Part shown: piece by piece, positions 55,252 to 64,000 of the stretch
How the letters are laid out: every line of letters begins with the position of its first letter
How positions within the stretch are numbered: position 1 is the stretch's first letter
Assembly: GCA_027728065.1 (NCBI GenBank)
Contig: JAQBVO010000004.1
Span: forward strand, 1 to 64,000
Source: Actinomycetota bacterium
GTDB lineage: Bacteria > Actinomycetota > Actinomycetes > Nanopelagicales > Nanopelagicaceae
DNA length: 64,000 nt
Direction of reading: 5' to 3'
Notes under the pieces: generated by a model
Told to the model about the DNA's origin: nothing
The model's database searches: none
Seen by the model: the letters and a program-made list of their open reading frames with translations, nothing else
Made by a program: the position numbers and the translations under genes

Positions 55252-55317
55252 TGAAGTAGGCCACAGACTCATGCAACTTGAATATGAAGTAGGCCACAGA
55301 TTGATGCAACTTGAACT
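55252..55317. repeat. 33-bp tandem duplication upstream of actinorhodopsin
   Basis: TGAAGTAGGCCACAGACTCATGCAACTTGAATA / TGAAGTAGGCCACAGATTGATGCAACTTGAACT, two adjacent copies. Confidence 0.9.
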
Positions 55318-55387
55318 ATCAAGAAAAAGCCAGGAGGTAACCCCGTAGTTACAGGCATGTATGGCAGATACTGGTTATTGCCTGGGG

Positions 55388-57037
55388 TTATTTCCCATCC
55401 CACATAGCCATCTCGGCTGCGAAGAGGTCGAGCCCCATGGGACCGATGGTGAGGGCATAGCGATGAAAACTCTTCATAGTAAAAGCAGCGCCTAATCGTG
55501 CCTGTGCATCCTGGCGAGCGGCCATCCAAATTCGCTCTCCAACTTTGTATGAAATCGCCTGTCCTGGCCAGCCTAGATAACGATCTGTTTCGCTACGAGA
55601 GTGGGCCTCATCGAGTAATGCAGATTCATTGAGAAGTTTGCGCGAACTCTGGGCATTCCAGATATTGCCATCAAAATCGCTATAGCCCAGATGCATTCCG
55701 ATATCGACGACGATGCGTGCTGCGCGCAGAGCCTGTGCAGATAAATATCCCATCTCAATCCCAGGTTCATCAAATGCACCGAGTTCATTCATAAAGCGCT
55801 CGGCATAGAGTGCCCAACCTTCACCATAACCACTAATGAAGGCAGCGGTGCGTTGAAAGCGAGTCAGCCGCTCCTTTTCAATTGTTACCGTCCCAATTTG
55901 TAGATGATGGCCTGGCACAGCTTCGTGATACCAGGTCGAGACTAAATGCCAACTGCTGACCTCATCTTTACCGAGCATGGGAATCCATGTTGTGCCGGGT
56001 CGAGATAAATCTTCTGAGGGAGGGTTGTAATACGGCGCTGATGCACTGCCCTCGGGTGCAAGGCGGGCCTCACATTTTTTAATCCGCTCATCTATCTCGA
56101 AGAATTCGCCATCCATACGCGCAATTGCTGCATCGGTAAAATCTTGTAAGTATTTAATAACATTTTCTTTACCTTTAATAATATATTTAGGATCATGATC
56201 TAAAACATCTGCAACCTCACGCAGCGTCTTTGCTCCAGGCTTGATTTTCTCAGAAAGTACCCACATCCGATCATTAATCGCCTTCAAGTCGGCGATCCCC
56301 CATTCATATGTTGCACGCAGATCTAACTCTGCGCCAGTAAAATATCGCGACCAGATAGCATAACGCTGCGCCCCAACGGCATCGTTAGGGTTTGCAAGGG
56401 GCAGATATTCATCCTTCAAATATGCAGCGGTTTGGGCCGAGGATTTTTCAGCCACTTTTGCCGCGCTATGTATATCGGGATATTTTCCAGTTGGATCAAA
56501 GTTGGCACACATCTGGCTATAGCCACCATGTGCATAGCTCTCTAGCTGTGTAATGACTCCACGGACTTGACGCTGGGCTGTAGTTTTTCCGCCCTTTGCA
56601 ACTTCACTAATCGTGCCTATCCACTCTTTGTGGGCCTTTTCAACTGCATGCAAGCGCAGTGCAATATTGGCAAAATCTTGATCGCTTTGTTTAGGCATCA
56701 ATTCAAAGATTGAACGGATATTTGATGGCGGTGAAGTTAGAACATTCCAGAGGACAAATGATTCTTGGCTCTCATGCAATGCCAGTCCTGATTCGAGTCG
56801 TTCAATCATTACTGTCTTTGCAATTCGATCAATCTCATCGATGGGTTGTACGTTTGTAAGTTTCTTGAGAGTCTCACGGGTCAAATTGGCACTAATTTCG
56901 GCTCCAGCTATCGAAAAATCATCTAACTTGTCCTGGTTTAAGCCATTACCAAGATAGGTACATCCCATGGGACTTAGTGCCGCTTCTTGATCGATGTATA
57001 TATCGCTGATTTCAAATATCGCTGATCTATATGTCAT
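55388..57037 (-). CDS. DUF885 family putative metallopeptidase
   Basis: 'STWYHEAVPGHHLQIG' and 'YGEGWALYAERFMNELG' typical of DUF885. Confidence 0.92.
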   Translation of the reverse strand: MTYRSAIFEISDIYIDQEAALSPMGCTYLGNGLNQDKLDDFSIAGAEISANLTRETLKKLTNVQPIDEIDRIAKTVMIERLESGLALHESQESFVLWNVLTSPPSNIRSIFELMPKQSDQDFANIALRLHAVEKAHKEWIGTISEVAKGGKTTAQRQVRGVITQLESYAHGGYSQMCANFDPTGKYPDIHSAAKVAEKSSAQTAAYLKDEYLPLANPNDAVGAQRYAIWSRYFTGAELDLRATYEWGIADLKAINDRMWVLSEKIKPGAKTLREVADVLDHDPKYIIKGKENVIKYLQDFTDAAIARMDGEFFEIDERIKKCEARLAPEGSASAPYYNPPSEDLSRPGTTWIPMLGKDEVSSWHLVSTWYHEAVPGHHLQIGTVTIEKERLTRFQRTAAFISGYGEGWALYAERFMNELGAFDEPGIEMGYLSAQALRAARIVVDIGMHLGYSDFDGNIWNAQSSRKLLNESALLDEAHSRSETDRYLGWPGQAISYKVGERIWMAARQDAQARLGAAFTMKSFHRYALTIGPMGLDLFAAEMAMWDGK

Positions 57038-57088
57038 TGGCTATTCATATCAGCAAGTTAAGCCTTTGTCGATAGATATGCTTACGAG

Positions 57089-58309
57089 ATGATTGCAGAT
57101 CAACTGCGGGAACTTAGTCAATACCGTGGTTTTAAATCATTAATCTCAGCTCGGTTAATCTCCAATTTTGGTAATGGATTATCTGATATCGCACTTGTCT
57201 ATGGCGTTCTTAGCCTTAATGGCGCTACTGGAAAAGATTTAAGCCTTGTAATGTTTGCTCGATTATTTCCGATGATTGCACTCATGCTATTTGGTGGCGT
57301 TATTGGGGATAGATTTAAACGAAATCGTATCGTCGGTGGCACCGATATGTTAGGTAGCGGATTTGTTGCAATAAGTGCGGCCTCATTTATCTTTGGTTTT
57401 GCCTCCGTTCCGCTCCTGGCATTTATGGGCTTTCTCTTTGGAATTTTAAATGCGATGTGGTGGCCGGCGATGATGGGTCTACTACCCACGATTGTGCCTA
57501 AGGAAAAACTCAACGACGGTAATGCTGTCATTGGCCTGCTTAGCAATTTCGGTTATGTCGCCGGTGCGCTGAGCGGTGGAACCTTAGTCACGCTCTTTGG
57601 TTCTGGTTGGGCATTACTCGTCGATGCACTTTCATTTTTTATTGCCGGAATTTTAGTTTGGCGCTTAGATGGTGCACCCATGGACAAACGTGTACGAACC
57701 ACACTCTTTGCTGAGTTAAAAGAAGGTTGGTTTGAATTTAAATCACGGTCATGGGTCGTAGCAATCGTTATCGCATTCATTGGGATTAATGCCTGTTTTG
57801 AAGCGTTAATACAAGTTCTTGGTCCGCTTGCCTTTAATGAAAACTCCCATGGGCCCCGCAACTGGTCCTTAAACTTAGCTTTTCTAACTCTTGGAATGAT
57901 TTGTGGTGGGGTCTTTGCTCTCAATTTTGCCGTGAATAGACCATTACTATTTGCAATAATTGTGTTTGCCTTATCGGCAAGTTGGAATTTCTCAATAGCT
58001 CTGCGCGCACCACTTATAGCAACAATGGCGGGTGCATTTGTTGCAGGCATTGCCCTGGAAATATTTACCGTTAACTGGCATACGGCTATGCAGACACATA
58101 TCCCAGAAGAATCATTTTCGCGTGTGAACGCCTACGATGCCTTTGGATCTTTTGCCTTAGCGCCATTAGGTGTAGTGGCCGCTGGCCCTCTTGCTATGTA
58201 CTACGGAGTACATTCAGTTCTCTGGATTACTGGTGGAATTACTCTCGTTTCAGCACTTCTGGTATTACTGGTTAAATCTGTGCGCGGTATTGAGCGAATT
58301 ACTCTTTAG
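57089..58309 (+). CDS. MFS transporter
   Basis: 'ARLISNFGNGLSDIALVYGVLSL...MLFGGVIGDRFKRNRIVGGTD'. Confidence 0.9.
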   Translation: MIADQLRELSQYRGFKSLISARLISNFGNGLSDIALVYGVLSLNGATGKDLSLVMFARLFPMIALMLFGGVIGDRFKRNRIVGGTDMLGSGFVAISAASFIFGFASVPLLAFMGFLFGILNAMWWPAMMGLLPTIVPKEKLNDGNAVIGLLSNFGYVAGALSGGTLVTLFGSGWALLVDALSFFIAGILVWRLDGAPMDKRVRTTLFAELKEGWFEFKSRSWVVAIVIAFIGINACFEALIQVLGPLAFNENSHGPRNWSLNLAFLTLGMICGGVFALNFAVNRPLLFAIIVFALSASWNFSIALRAPLIATMAGAFVAGIALEIFTVNWHTAMQTHIPEESFSRVNAYDAFGSFALAPLGVVAAGPLAMYYGVHSVLWITGGITLVSALLVLLVKSVRGIERITL

Positions 58310-58353
58310 TATGAGATCGCAATGAGGGCCTTAAATACCCGTAGGCTTAAGCC

Positions 58354-58998
58354 ATGACAAAGCCGGCCTTAGCGCCACCGAAACTGCGGGGCTGGTTTCA
58401 CCTCGGCGCAACACCTGTTGTCATTGTTGCATCTTTAGTTTTATTTATTTTAAGTAAATCCTCTTTAAAATTCGCTGTTGCAATTTATTCGATTACTGCA
58501 ATTCTGCTATTTAGTGTCTCTGCCATATATCACCGCGTACCTTGGTCACCTGCAAAGAAGAAAGTTTGGCGACGTTTTGACCATGCAAATATTAATCTCT
58601 TAATTGCTGGTTCCTACACACCATTTGCTGTGACTTTACTGGAGGGCAGAGATCGGATAATCCTCTTGTTAGTAGTTTGGATTGGCGCTGCAGCAGGTGT
58701 AGCCATGCGAATATTTTGGTTAACTGCCCCACGTTGGCTCTACGTTGCAAATTATCTGCTCTTAGGTTGGGTAGCCGTTGCCTTCATGCCAGAGCTTTAC
58801 CGAGAGGGTGGTCTTTGGGTATTACTTCCAATCATCATTGGCGGCCTGCTCTATTCGGTCGGGGCGATTTTCTATGCACTCAAACGCCCAGGCCGTGAGG
58901 CTAAATACTTTGGCTTCCATGAACTTTTTCATATTTTTGTGCTCGCGGCGTGGATTTCGCAGTATGTAGCGATCTCGGTAGCGATTTACAGTAAGTGA
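58354..58998 (+). CDS. Hemolysin III family / PAQR-like membrane protein (TrhA-like)
   Basis: 'SAIYHRVPW', 'RRFDHANINLLIAGSYTPF', 'FGFHELFHIFVL'. Confidence 0.92.
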   Translation: MTKPALAPPKLRGWFHLGATPVVIVASLVLFILSKSSLKFAVAIYSITAILLFSVSAIYHRVPWSPAKKKVWRRFDHANINLLIAGSYTPFAVTLLEGRDRIILLLVVWIGAAAGVAMRIFWLTAPRWLYVANYLLLGWVAVAFMPELYREGGLWVLLPIIIGGLLYSVGAIFYALKRPGREAKYFGFHELFHIFVLAAWISQYVAISVAIYSK

Positions 58999-59047
58999 GG
59001 CGTTGCTCTAATCTAAGGCTCTATTTATACGAACTGCGGGGTGTGTG

Positions 59048-59866
59048 ATGAGTGAGAAGAGTAGTTTTCTTAACTGGGTTGGCTTCAAAGGCGAAGAGCC
59101 AAATCAGCCCTCCTCCGTCGACCGTATCCGCGAACTTGAATCTCAATTAGCCGATCTGCGCTCTCGTCGCGATATAACAGGTTTAACAAAAGAAGAGTTT
59201 GAAATCCTTGCAACTGAAACTGCAATGGAGATGATCAAATCGGCCCAAGCCCGTGAAAGCAAAGCACACTCAACGGCTTCGCGTTTAGTTGCCGAAACCA
59301 ATCGCATTACAAAAGAGGAGATTGAGGCCGCAGATGCTAAGGCGCGGAGCATTCTCAGTGGCGCTGAATCGCGTGGTCGCAAATATATTTCCGCCGCCGA
59401 AGAAGAGGCTGGGCAGATGGTTGCTGCAGCAGAGGGCGAAGCCGAGGCGATGATCGAATCGAAGCGACGTGAGGCCGCTTCACTTGCATTAGCTGCGCGA
59501 CGAGAAGGCGAGCGAATTATTGGGGATGCAACACATGAGGTCTCAAATTATCGCCAATGGTTGAATGGTGTGATTGCAGAGGCCGAACGACTCTACAAAA
59601 TTCAAACTCAGTCGTTAGATGCAGCCCAAGGTGCGATTCATCAATCAAGGGCTCGACTCGAATCGGCTTTTACTAGATTGTCTGATCTTCAAAAGAGTGT
59701 TCTTGAAAACTTGAACTCTGATGACAGTATTATCGATACTGGTCCGATTAAAGTCTCGAGTGAACGCACTCGAACTGCTATCAGCGCAACAAAAAAGCGT
59801 GCAAAGAGTCCAAGAACAAAGGCGCGAAAAAAGAGCGCAGTAAAAAAATCCGCCAAGCATAAGTAA
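59048..59866 (+). CDS. Coiled-coil protein with Lys-rich C-terminal tail
   Basis: Long Ala/Glu heptad-rich region (DivIVA/Wag31-like composition) and tail KKRAKSPRTKARKKSAVKKSAKHK. Confidence 0.7.
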   Translation: MSEKSSFLNWVGFKGEEPNQPSSVDRIRELESQLADLRSRRDITGLTKEEFEILATETAMEMIKSAQARESKAHSTASRLVAETNRITKEEIEAADAKARSILSGAESRGRKYISAAEEEAGQMVAAAEGEAEAMIESKRREAASLALAARREGERIIGDATHEVSNYRQWLNGVIAEAERLYKIQTQSLDAAQGAIHQSRARLESAFTRLSDLQKSVLENLNSDDSIIDTGPIKVSSERTRTAISATKKRAKSPRTKARKKSAVKKSAKHK

Positions 59867-59872
59867 TTACCA

Positions 59873-61639
59873 ATGGCAACTGTTCGCGGTATCCGATACA
59901 TCCCTGCCATCGATGGCCTGCGTGGTGTGGCTGTTGTTGCAGTTATGTTGTATCACTTGGGCTTTACCTGGATTCCTGGCGGATTTTTAGGGGTTGATCT
60001 CTTCTTTGTAATCTCTGGGTACGTAATTACTCGCTTACTTTTGGATTCAATCGCGCGCAGTGGTGGTTTAGATCTTCGCGCTTTTTACAAAGCCCGCATA
60101 CGCCGACTGTTTCCGCCGCTTGTTTTTATGATTGTAAGTACATCGATTTATATCGGTTTTTGGGCACCGGAAACAGTTCGGCGCTTTGCCAGTGATTCAC
60201 CATTTGCACTCTTAGGATCCATGAACTGGTGGTTAGTGTTTCGCCGCACTGATTACTTTGATTCAATTATAAGGCCGCCATTATTGCAACACACATGGTC
60301 GCTGGGTGTTGAGGCTCAGTTCTACCTTATTTGGCCTTTGATCCTGCTGCTCGTGCTGCGTTATTTAGGTAAAAATAGAATACCTGGCGCAGCACTGTTT
60401 ATTGCCGCTGTTTCTGGAATCGCACTTCTCGTGGTTTCCTATCAAGTAGATGCCGCTAACGCCTCACAGATTAGCCATGTTTATTTTGGTACAGATACTC
60501 ACAGTATCGGTCTATTCCTTGGTGCCGCTTTAGCCGTTAGCTGGATACCCCAGAATCTAAAAGAAGATGTTGAAAAACGTGCACAGGATTTTATCGATGC
60601 AATCGGTATCTTCGGCTTCATCGGAATAGTTGCGACTTTTCTCTTTATTGATGAGACCGACCCAACGCTCTATAAATTAGCCTTTCCACTTGCTGGAGTC
60701 TTCGGTTGCGCAATTATTACTTCCATTGTGCATCCAGCATCGCGCTTTGCGCCAGTTCTAAGCAGCAGAGTTGCTGTCTGGATCGGTGAGCGCTCATATG
60801 CAATTTACTTGTGGCACTGGGTTGTCTTTCAAGTTACCCGGCCAGCCGTTGATATTGAAGGATCGCCGTGGGCACTGACTGCACTTCGATTCCTTATTGT
60901 CTTAGCCCTGGCCGATATTTCTCTGCGTCTAGTTGAACTTCCTATACGCAGCGGATTAGTTGAATACTGGTTTAAAGGTATGAAGTACCGGACAAAACGG
61001 GTGCAAATACGTCAGAAATCACTAGTGGGCTTTGCAATTCTAGCCATTATCTCAGCGACAACTTTCATCAGTGCCAATGCAATTATAAAGAGTGATCGCG
61101 TGATGGACCAGATTAAGGCCGAACTCGCACAAGAGGAAGTTCTACCAATGCGTGAGCCTGTCTCAATAAGTGAGGCCGGCTTATGGGTAACTGGTGATTC
61201 AGTTATTTTAGGGATTCGCCACGAACTCGATTCACGTACTCGTATCACGCTCATTAATGCCCGTGTTGGGCGTCAAGCTAGCGAACTCATTGAAATTATG
61301 GGGCGGGATAAATTGAATGTGACGGGATCAACGGTGATCTTTAATTTGGGAAATAATAATAAGTTGACCGAAGAACAAGTCGCCGCGATTTTTAATGAAG
61401 TAAAAAATCAGCCAAAGATTATTGTCGTTAATACCGCCGTACCACGTCCTTGGAAAACTGCAAATAACGCCTTGATTCTTGCCTATGCCAACCAGTTTGG
61501 CGCAATTCTTATTGACTGGAGTGCGATTTCAAATGGCCATCCAGAATACTTTGCTCCAGATGGTGTACATCTTGTACCTGCTGGAGTTCGTGTATATGTT
61601 GATGCAATTTCAACTGCACTTGCAATCATCAAAGAATAA
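59873..61639 (+). CDS. Acyltransferase 3 family protein with C-terminal SGNH-like domain (OatA-like)
   Basis: 'RYIPAIDGLRGVAVVAVMLYHLG', 'GGFLGVDLFFVISGYVIT', 'LWVTGDSVILGI', 'DGVHL'. Confidence 0.92.
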   Translation: MATVRGIRYIPAIDGLRGVAVVAVMLYHLGFTWIPGGFLGVDLFFVISGYVITRLLLDSIARSGGLDLRAFYKARIRRLFPPLVFMIVSTSIYIGFWAPETVRRFASDSPFALLGSMNWWLVFRRTDYFDSIIRPPLLQHTWSLGVEAQFYLIWPLILLLVLRYLGKNRIPGAALFIAAVSGIALLVVSYQVDAANASQISHVYFGTDTHSIGLFLGAALAVSWIPQNLKEDVEKRAQDFIDAIGIFGFIGIVATFLFIDETDPTLYKLAFPLAGVFGCAIITSIVHPASRFAPVLSSRVAVWIGERSYAIYLWHWVVFQVTRPAVDIEGSPWALTALRFLIVLALADISLRLVELPIRSGLVEYWFKGMKYRTKRVQIRQKSLVGFAILAIISATTFISANAIIKSDRVMDQIKAELAQEEVLPMREPVSISEAGLWVTGDSVILGIRHELDSRTRITLINARVGRQASELIEIMGRDKLNVTGSTVIFNLGNNNKLTEEQVAAIFNEVKNQPKIIVVNTAVPRPWKTANNALILAYANQFGAILIDWSAISNGHPEYFAPDGVHLVPAGVRVYVDAISTALAIIKE

Positions 61640-61677
61640 AAATAGAGCCCCAGGTAAGGGTCTATCTATCTAATTTT

Positions 61678-62460
61678 TTACTTAAACTCTCCTGGAATTC
61701 CAAAGACTGTTGCAGATGCCATCTGTCCGTCTGAGTAAACAGATGTAACACGGAACTGTGTCCATCCGCTATCCCCGCTCTTTGCTACATCTTGAGTTAA
61801 CTGATCGGTTGGAACGGTTGCGATTACACTCCAGTCACCAGCACCATTAGCACGGATTTCAACGTTATAGCCAGTTAGGCCATCGGATGCCATTGGTGCA
61901 ATCCAGCGAAGCTTCAATCCATCGGCAGTTTTAAGTCCAACAAACTTCGATGGTGCCTCAACTGCTGCAACTGGTGCTGCAGATTCACTTGGTTCGGCCG
62001 TTGCAGATTCACTTGGTTCGGCCGAAGCCGATGGCGTTGGCTTTGCCGCATCATCGCTATCACTACTTGAGTTTGACCATACGATCGCGGCAAGAATTAC
62101 GATTCCTGCCACGACTAAGAAAACTACTCGATTAGAGGTTGTCTGTTTAGGAGCAGCAACTGGCTTTGGCGCTACTGGAGCAACTGGAGCAACTGGAGCA
62201 ACTGGAGCAACTGGAGCAACTGGAGTTGTTGAAACTACCACACGTGATCCCGCACTACGGACGGCGGCTTTTTTCACCGTGCGCTTTGCCGTTGACTTCT
62301 TTGCAACCCTCTTTTTAGTAACGCGCTTCTTAGCTGCGCTCTTTTTTACAACGCGCTTTGCAGTTTTCTTGACTGTGCGCTTTGCAGTTTTCTTGACTGT
62401 GCGCTTTGCGCTCGCCTTCTTTGCAACCCTCTTGGCTGCCCTCTTCTTCTTTACGGCCAC
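61678..62460 (-). CDS. Predicted single-pass membrane protein with histone-H1-like Lys/Ala-rich N-terminus and C-terminal FN3-like domain
   Basis: MAVKKKRAAKRVAKKASAKRTVKKTAKR..., TM VVFLVVAGIVILAAIVW, (APV)n, SASAEPSES linker, 'LKLRWIAPMASDGLTGYNVEIRANGAGDW...QFRVTSVYSDG'. Confidence 0.75.
   Translation of the reverse strand: MAVKKKRAAKRVAKKASAKRTVKKTAKRTVKKTAKRVVKKSAAKKRVTKKRVAKKSTAKRTVKKAAVRSAGSRVVVSTTPVAPVAPVAPVAPVAPVAPKPVAAPKQTTSNRVVFLVVAGIVILAAIVWSNSSSDSDDAAKPTPSASAEPSESATAEPSESAAPVAAVEAPSKFVGLKTADGLKLRWIAPMASDGLTGYNVEIRANGAGDWSVIATVPTDQLTQDVAKSGDSGWTQFRVTSVYSDGQMASATVFGIPGEFK
61979..62026. repeat. Two 24-bp direct repeats inside the linker-coding region
   Basis: GCAGATTCACTTGGTTCGGCCGTT / GCAGATTCACTTGGTTCGGCCGAA. 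Confidence 0.9.
62174..62227. repeat. 9-bp tandem minisatellite (ACTGGAGCA x5 + degenerate copy) encoding (APV)n
   Basis: Five perfect ACTGGAGCA units from 62174 to 62218, then ACTGGAGTT. Confidence 0.95.
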
Positions 62461-62515
62461 GATAACTCCTCAGGTAGCGGTGCGTACGCAATTAACGTAC
62501 GTCGATAAGGCAAGG

Positions 62516-63133
62516 CTACCCCAGCCCCCTAAGCATTTCTATAACATAAGGTGCTATTGCACGTAATGATTTTCCGCGATGACTCTGTGCATCCTTCTCT
62601 TCGGCCCGCATCTGCGCTGTAGAAATCGACATCCCAAGCGGCGCAAAAATTGGGTCATAGCCAAAGCCTTGATCGCCAATGGCGTGGTGAAGAATCCTTC
62701 CTTCGAACCGCCCCTCGGCAACCTCTTCGCGGCCATCGGGCATGACCAAGGCACTGACACAGATAAAATAAGCGCCTCTCTTGTTATCAGGGGTTCCACT
62801 TAATTCATCTAAAACCTTTGTAACGTTTGCCTTATCGTTGCCATGCTGGCCGGCCCATGTAGCTGAAAGTATTCCAGGAGCACCACCTAGTGCATCGATG
62901 CAAAGACCAGAGTCATCAGATATCGATGGTAGGCCCGTCATTTTCGCGGTATATCTAGCCTTTAATAGTGCATTCTCTTGAAAGGTCGTACCGCTCTCCT
63001 CTACATCGACTAAATCTGGAAACTGATCGATGCTCACTAATTCAGCTGCATCTTTGGCTATTGCATCGAGAATTCTACGAAACTCAATGACCTTTCCGGG
63101 ATTACGTGTTGCAATCACAAGTTTGTTCGGCAT
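62516..63133 (-). CDS. rdgB: RdgB/HAM1 family XTP/dITP diphosphatase
   Basis: 'LVIATRNPGKVIEFRRIL', 'SISDDSGLCIDALGGAPGILSATWAG', 'GFGYDPIFAP'. Confidence 0.96.
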   Translation of the reverse strand: MPNKLVIATRNPGKVIEFRRILDAIAKDAAELVSIDQFPDLVDVEESGTTFQENALLKARYTAKMTGLPSISDDSGLCIDALGGAPGILSATWAGQHGNDKANVTKVLDELSGTPDNKRGAYFICVSALVMPDGREEVAEGRFEGRILHHAIGDQGFGYDPIFAPLGMSISTAQMRAEEKDAQSHRGKSLRAIAPYVIEMLRGLG

Positions 63134-63171
63134 GGTTACGAATCTCTCATCTGCAAGAAAATATGAGCCAA

Positions 63172-63909
63172 CTATTTAGCAAGGGCAGCTTTTTGAAGTG
63201 CGCTCAACTCTTTACAACCCGAGACCGCTAAATCAAGTAGATTATTGAGAAGTTCTCGATCGAAAGGTTCACCCTCTGCAGTTCCTTGAACCTCAATAAA
63301 GCGTCCATCACCGGCCACAACAACATTCATATCAGTACCAGCCCGAACATCTTCTTCATAGCAAAGATCTAACACCGCCATACCATCAACGATTCCAACA
63401 CTAACGGCGGCAACAGAATCGCACAATGGATTAGATGTTGCCATTATATGGCCTTGACTCTTGGCCCAGGCTATTGCATCGGCTAATGCAACGTATGCAC
63501 CAGTAATTGCGGCAGTTCGCGTACCACCATCGGCCTGCAATACGTCGCAGTCAATCACGATTGTATTTTCACCTAGCTCTTTTGTATTAACAATTGCACG
63601 TAATGAACGACCGACTAGGCGCGAAATCTCTTGAGTTCGCCCACCTAATTTACCTTTTACACTCTCACGATCAGAGCGAGTATGGGTTGAGCGTGGCAAC
63701 ATCGCATATTCAGATGTGACCCAACCAGTTCCGGTCTCCTTTAACCAGCGAGGAACGCCGGGTGAAAACGATGCAACACATAAGACACGGGTCTTGCCAA
63801 ACTCAACTAGGACCGAACCTTCGGCGTGATCTAACCACTGGCGCGTGAATTTAATTTCACGCAGAGCATTAACTTCTCGTCCATCATTTCGTGCCATGTA
63901 TTGCTCCAA
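63172..63909 (-). CDS. rph: Ribonuclease PH
   Basis: '[29 protein letters not shown]', '[23 protein letters not shown]'. Confidence 0.96.
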   Translation of the reverse strand: MEQYMARNDGREVNALREIKFTRQWLDHAEGSVLVEFGKTRVLCVASFSPGVPRWLKETGTGWVTSEYAMLPRSTHTRSDRESVKGKLGGRTQEISRLVGRSLRAIVNTKELGENTIVIDCDVLQADGGTRTAAITGAYVALADAIAWAKSQGHIMATSNPLCDSVAAVSVGIVDGMAVLDLCYEEDVRAGTDMNVVVAGDGRFIEVQGTAEGEPFDRELLNNLLDLAVSGCKELSALQKAALAK

Positions 63910-63928
63910 TTACCTAGTTTGGTTGCAT

Positions 63929-64000
63929 TTAAAGATCTTGATGTTCTACCCGCGTTACTTCGGGGCCTAGAAAACGTCGAGCTAGGCTTTCGAAGGCCTT
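63929..64000 (-). CDS. murI: Partial C-terminus, probably glutamate racemase
   Basis: Minus strand reads ...KAFESLARRFLGPEVTRVEHQDL*, open to the window edge. MurI commonly lies upstream of rph-rdgB in actinobacteria. Not in the ORF track. Confidence 0.45.
   Translation of the reverse strand, partial: KAFESLARRFLGPEVTRVEHQDL

Noticed and set aside
55323-55395. Long inverted-repeat-like region (GGTAACCCC...GGGGTTATT) considered as a riboswitch
   Set aside because: No recognisable riboswitch consensus; most likely the DUF885 terminator region or chance pairing.
62174-62227. Short regular repeats considered as a CRISPR-like array
   Set aside because: 9-bp contiguous repeats with no spacers, in frame inside a CDS; a minisatellite, no cas genes nearby.

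Overview
The window is a mostly single-copy chromosomal segment of a low-to-moderate-GC actinobacterium. An actinorhodopsin gene, a histidine-utilisation cluster, a class A RNase P RNA and compact housekeeping synteny are consistent with a streamlined freshwater planktonic lineage such as acI/Nanopelagicales; this assignment is inferred, with no search run. Main blocks: a 5'-truncated sdhB and a decayed pepP (1-1020); a LacI / sugar ABC transporter / GH99-like (WbsX-type) cassette ending in a truncated alpha-L-rhamnosidase-like fragment (1021-7016); rnpB (minus strand); ggt; hutG // hutH-hutI-hutU; RNase H/phosphatase, zinc-ribbon protein, tRNA-Val, peroxiredoxin, DUF3052; aceE; assorted transporters; murA, glpX; a co-directional block of 22 genes from argS down to atpC (about 52.6 to 31.7 kb); xylA; tRNA-Leu; actinorhodopsin; DUF885 peptidase; MFS; TrhA-like; an OatA-like acyltransferase; a Lys-rich membrane protein; rdgB, rph and the C-terminal tail of a probable murI. 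I saw no CRISPR array, defence system, prophage or IS element. The observations most worth checking are gene scars and boundaries around the glycan cassette and beside hutU, a 33-bp tandem duplication upstream of actinorhodopsin, a strong hairpin between the SBP and permease genes, and a predicted membrane-anchored protein with a histone-H1-like basic N-terminus.
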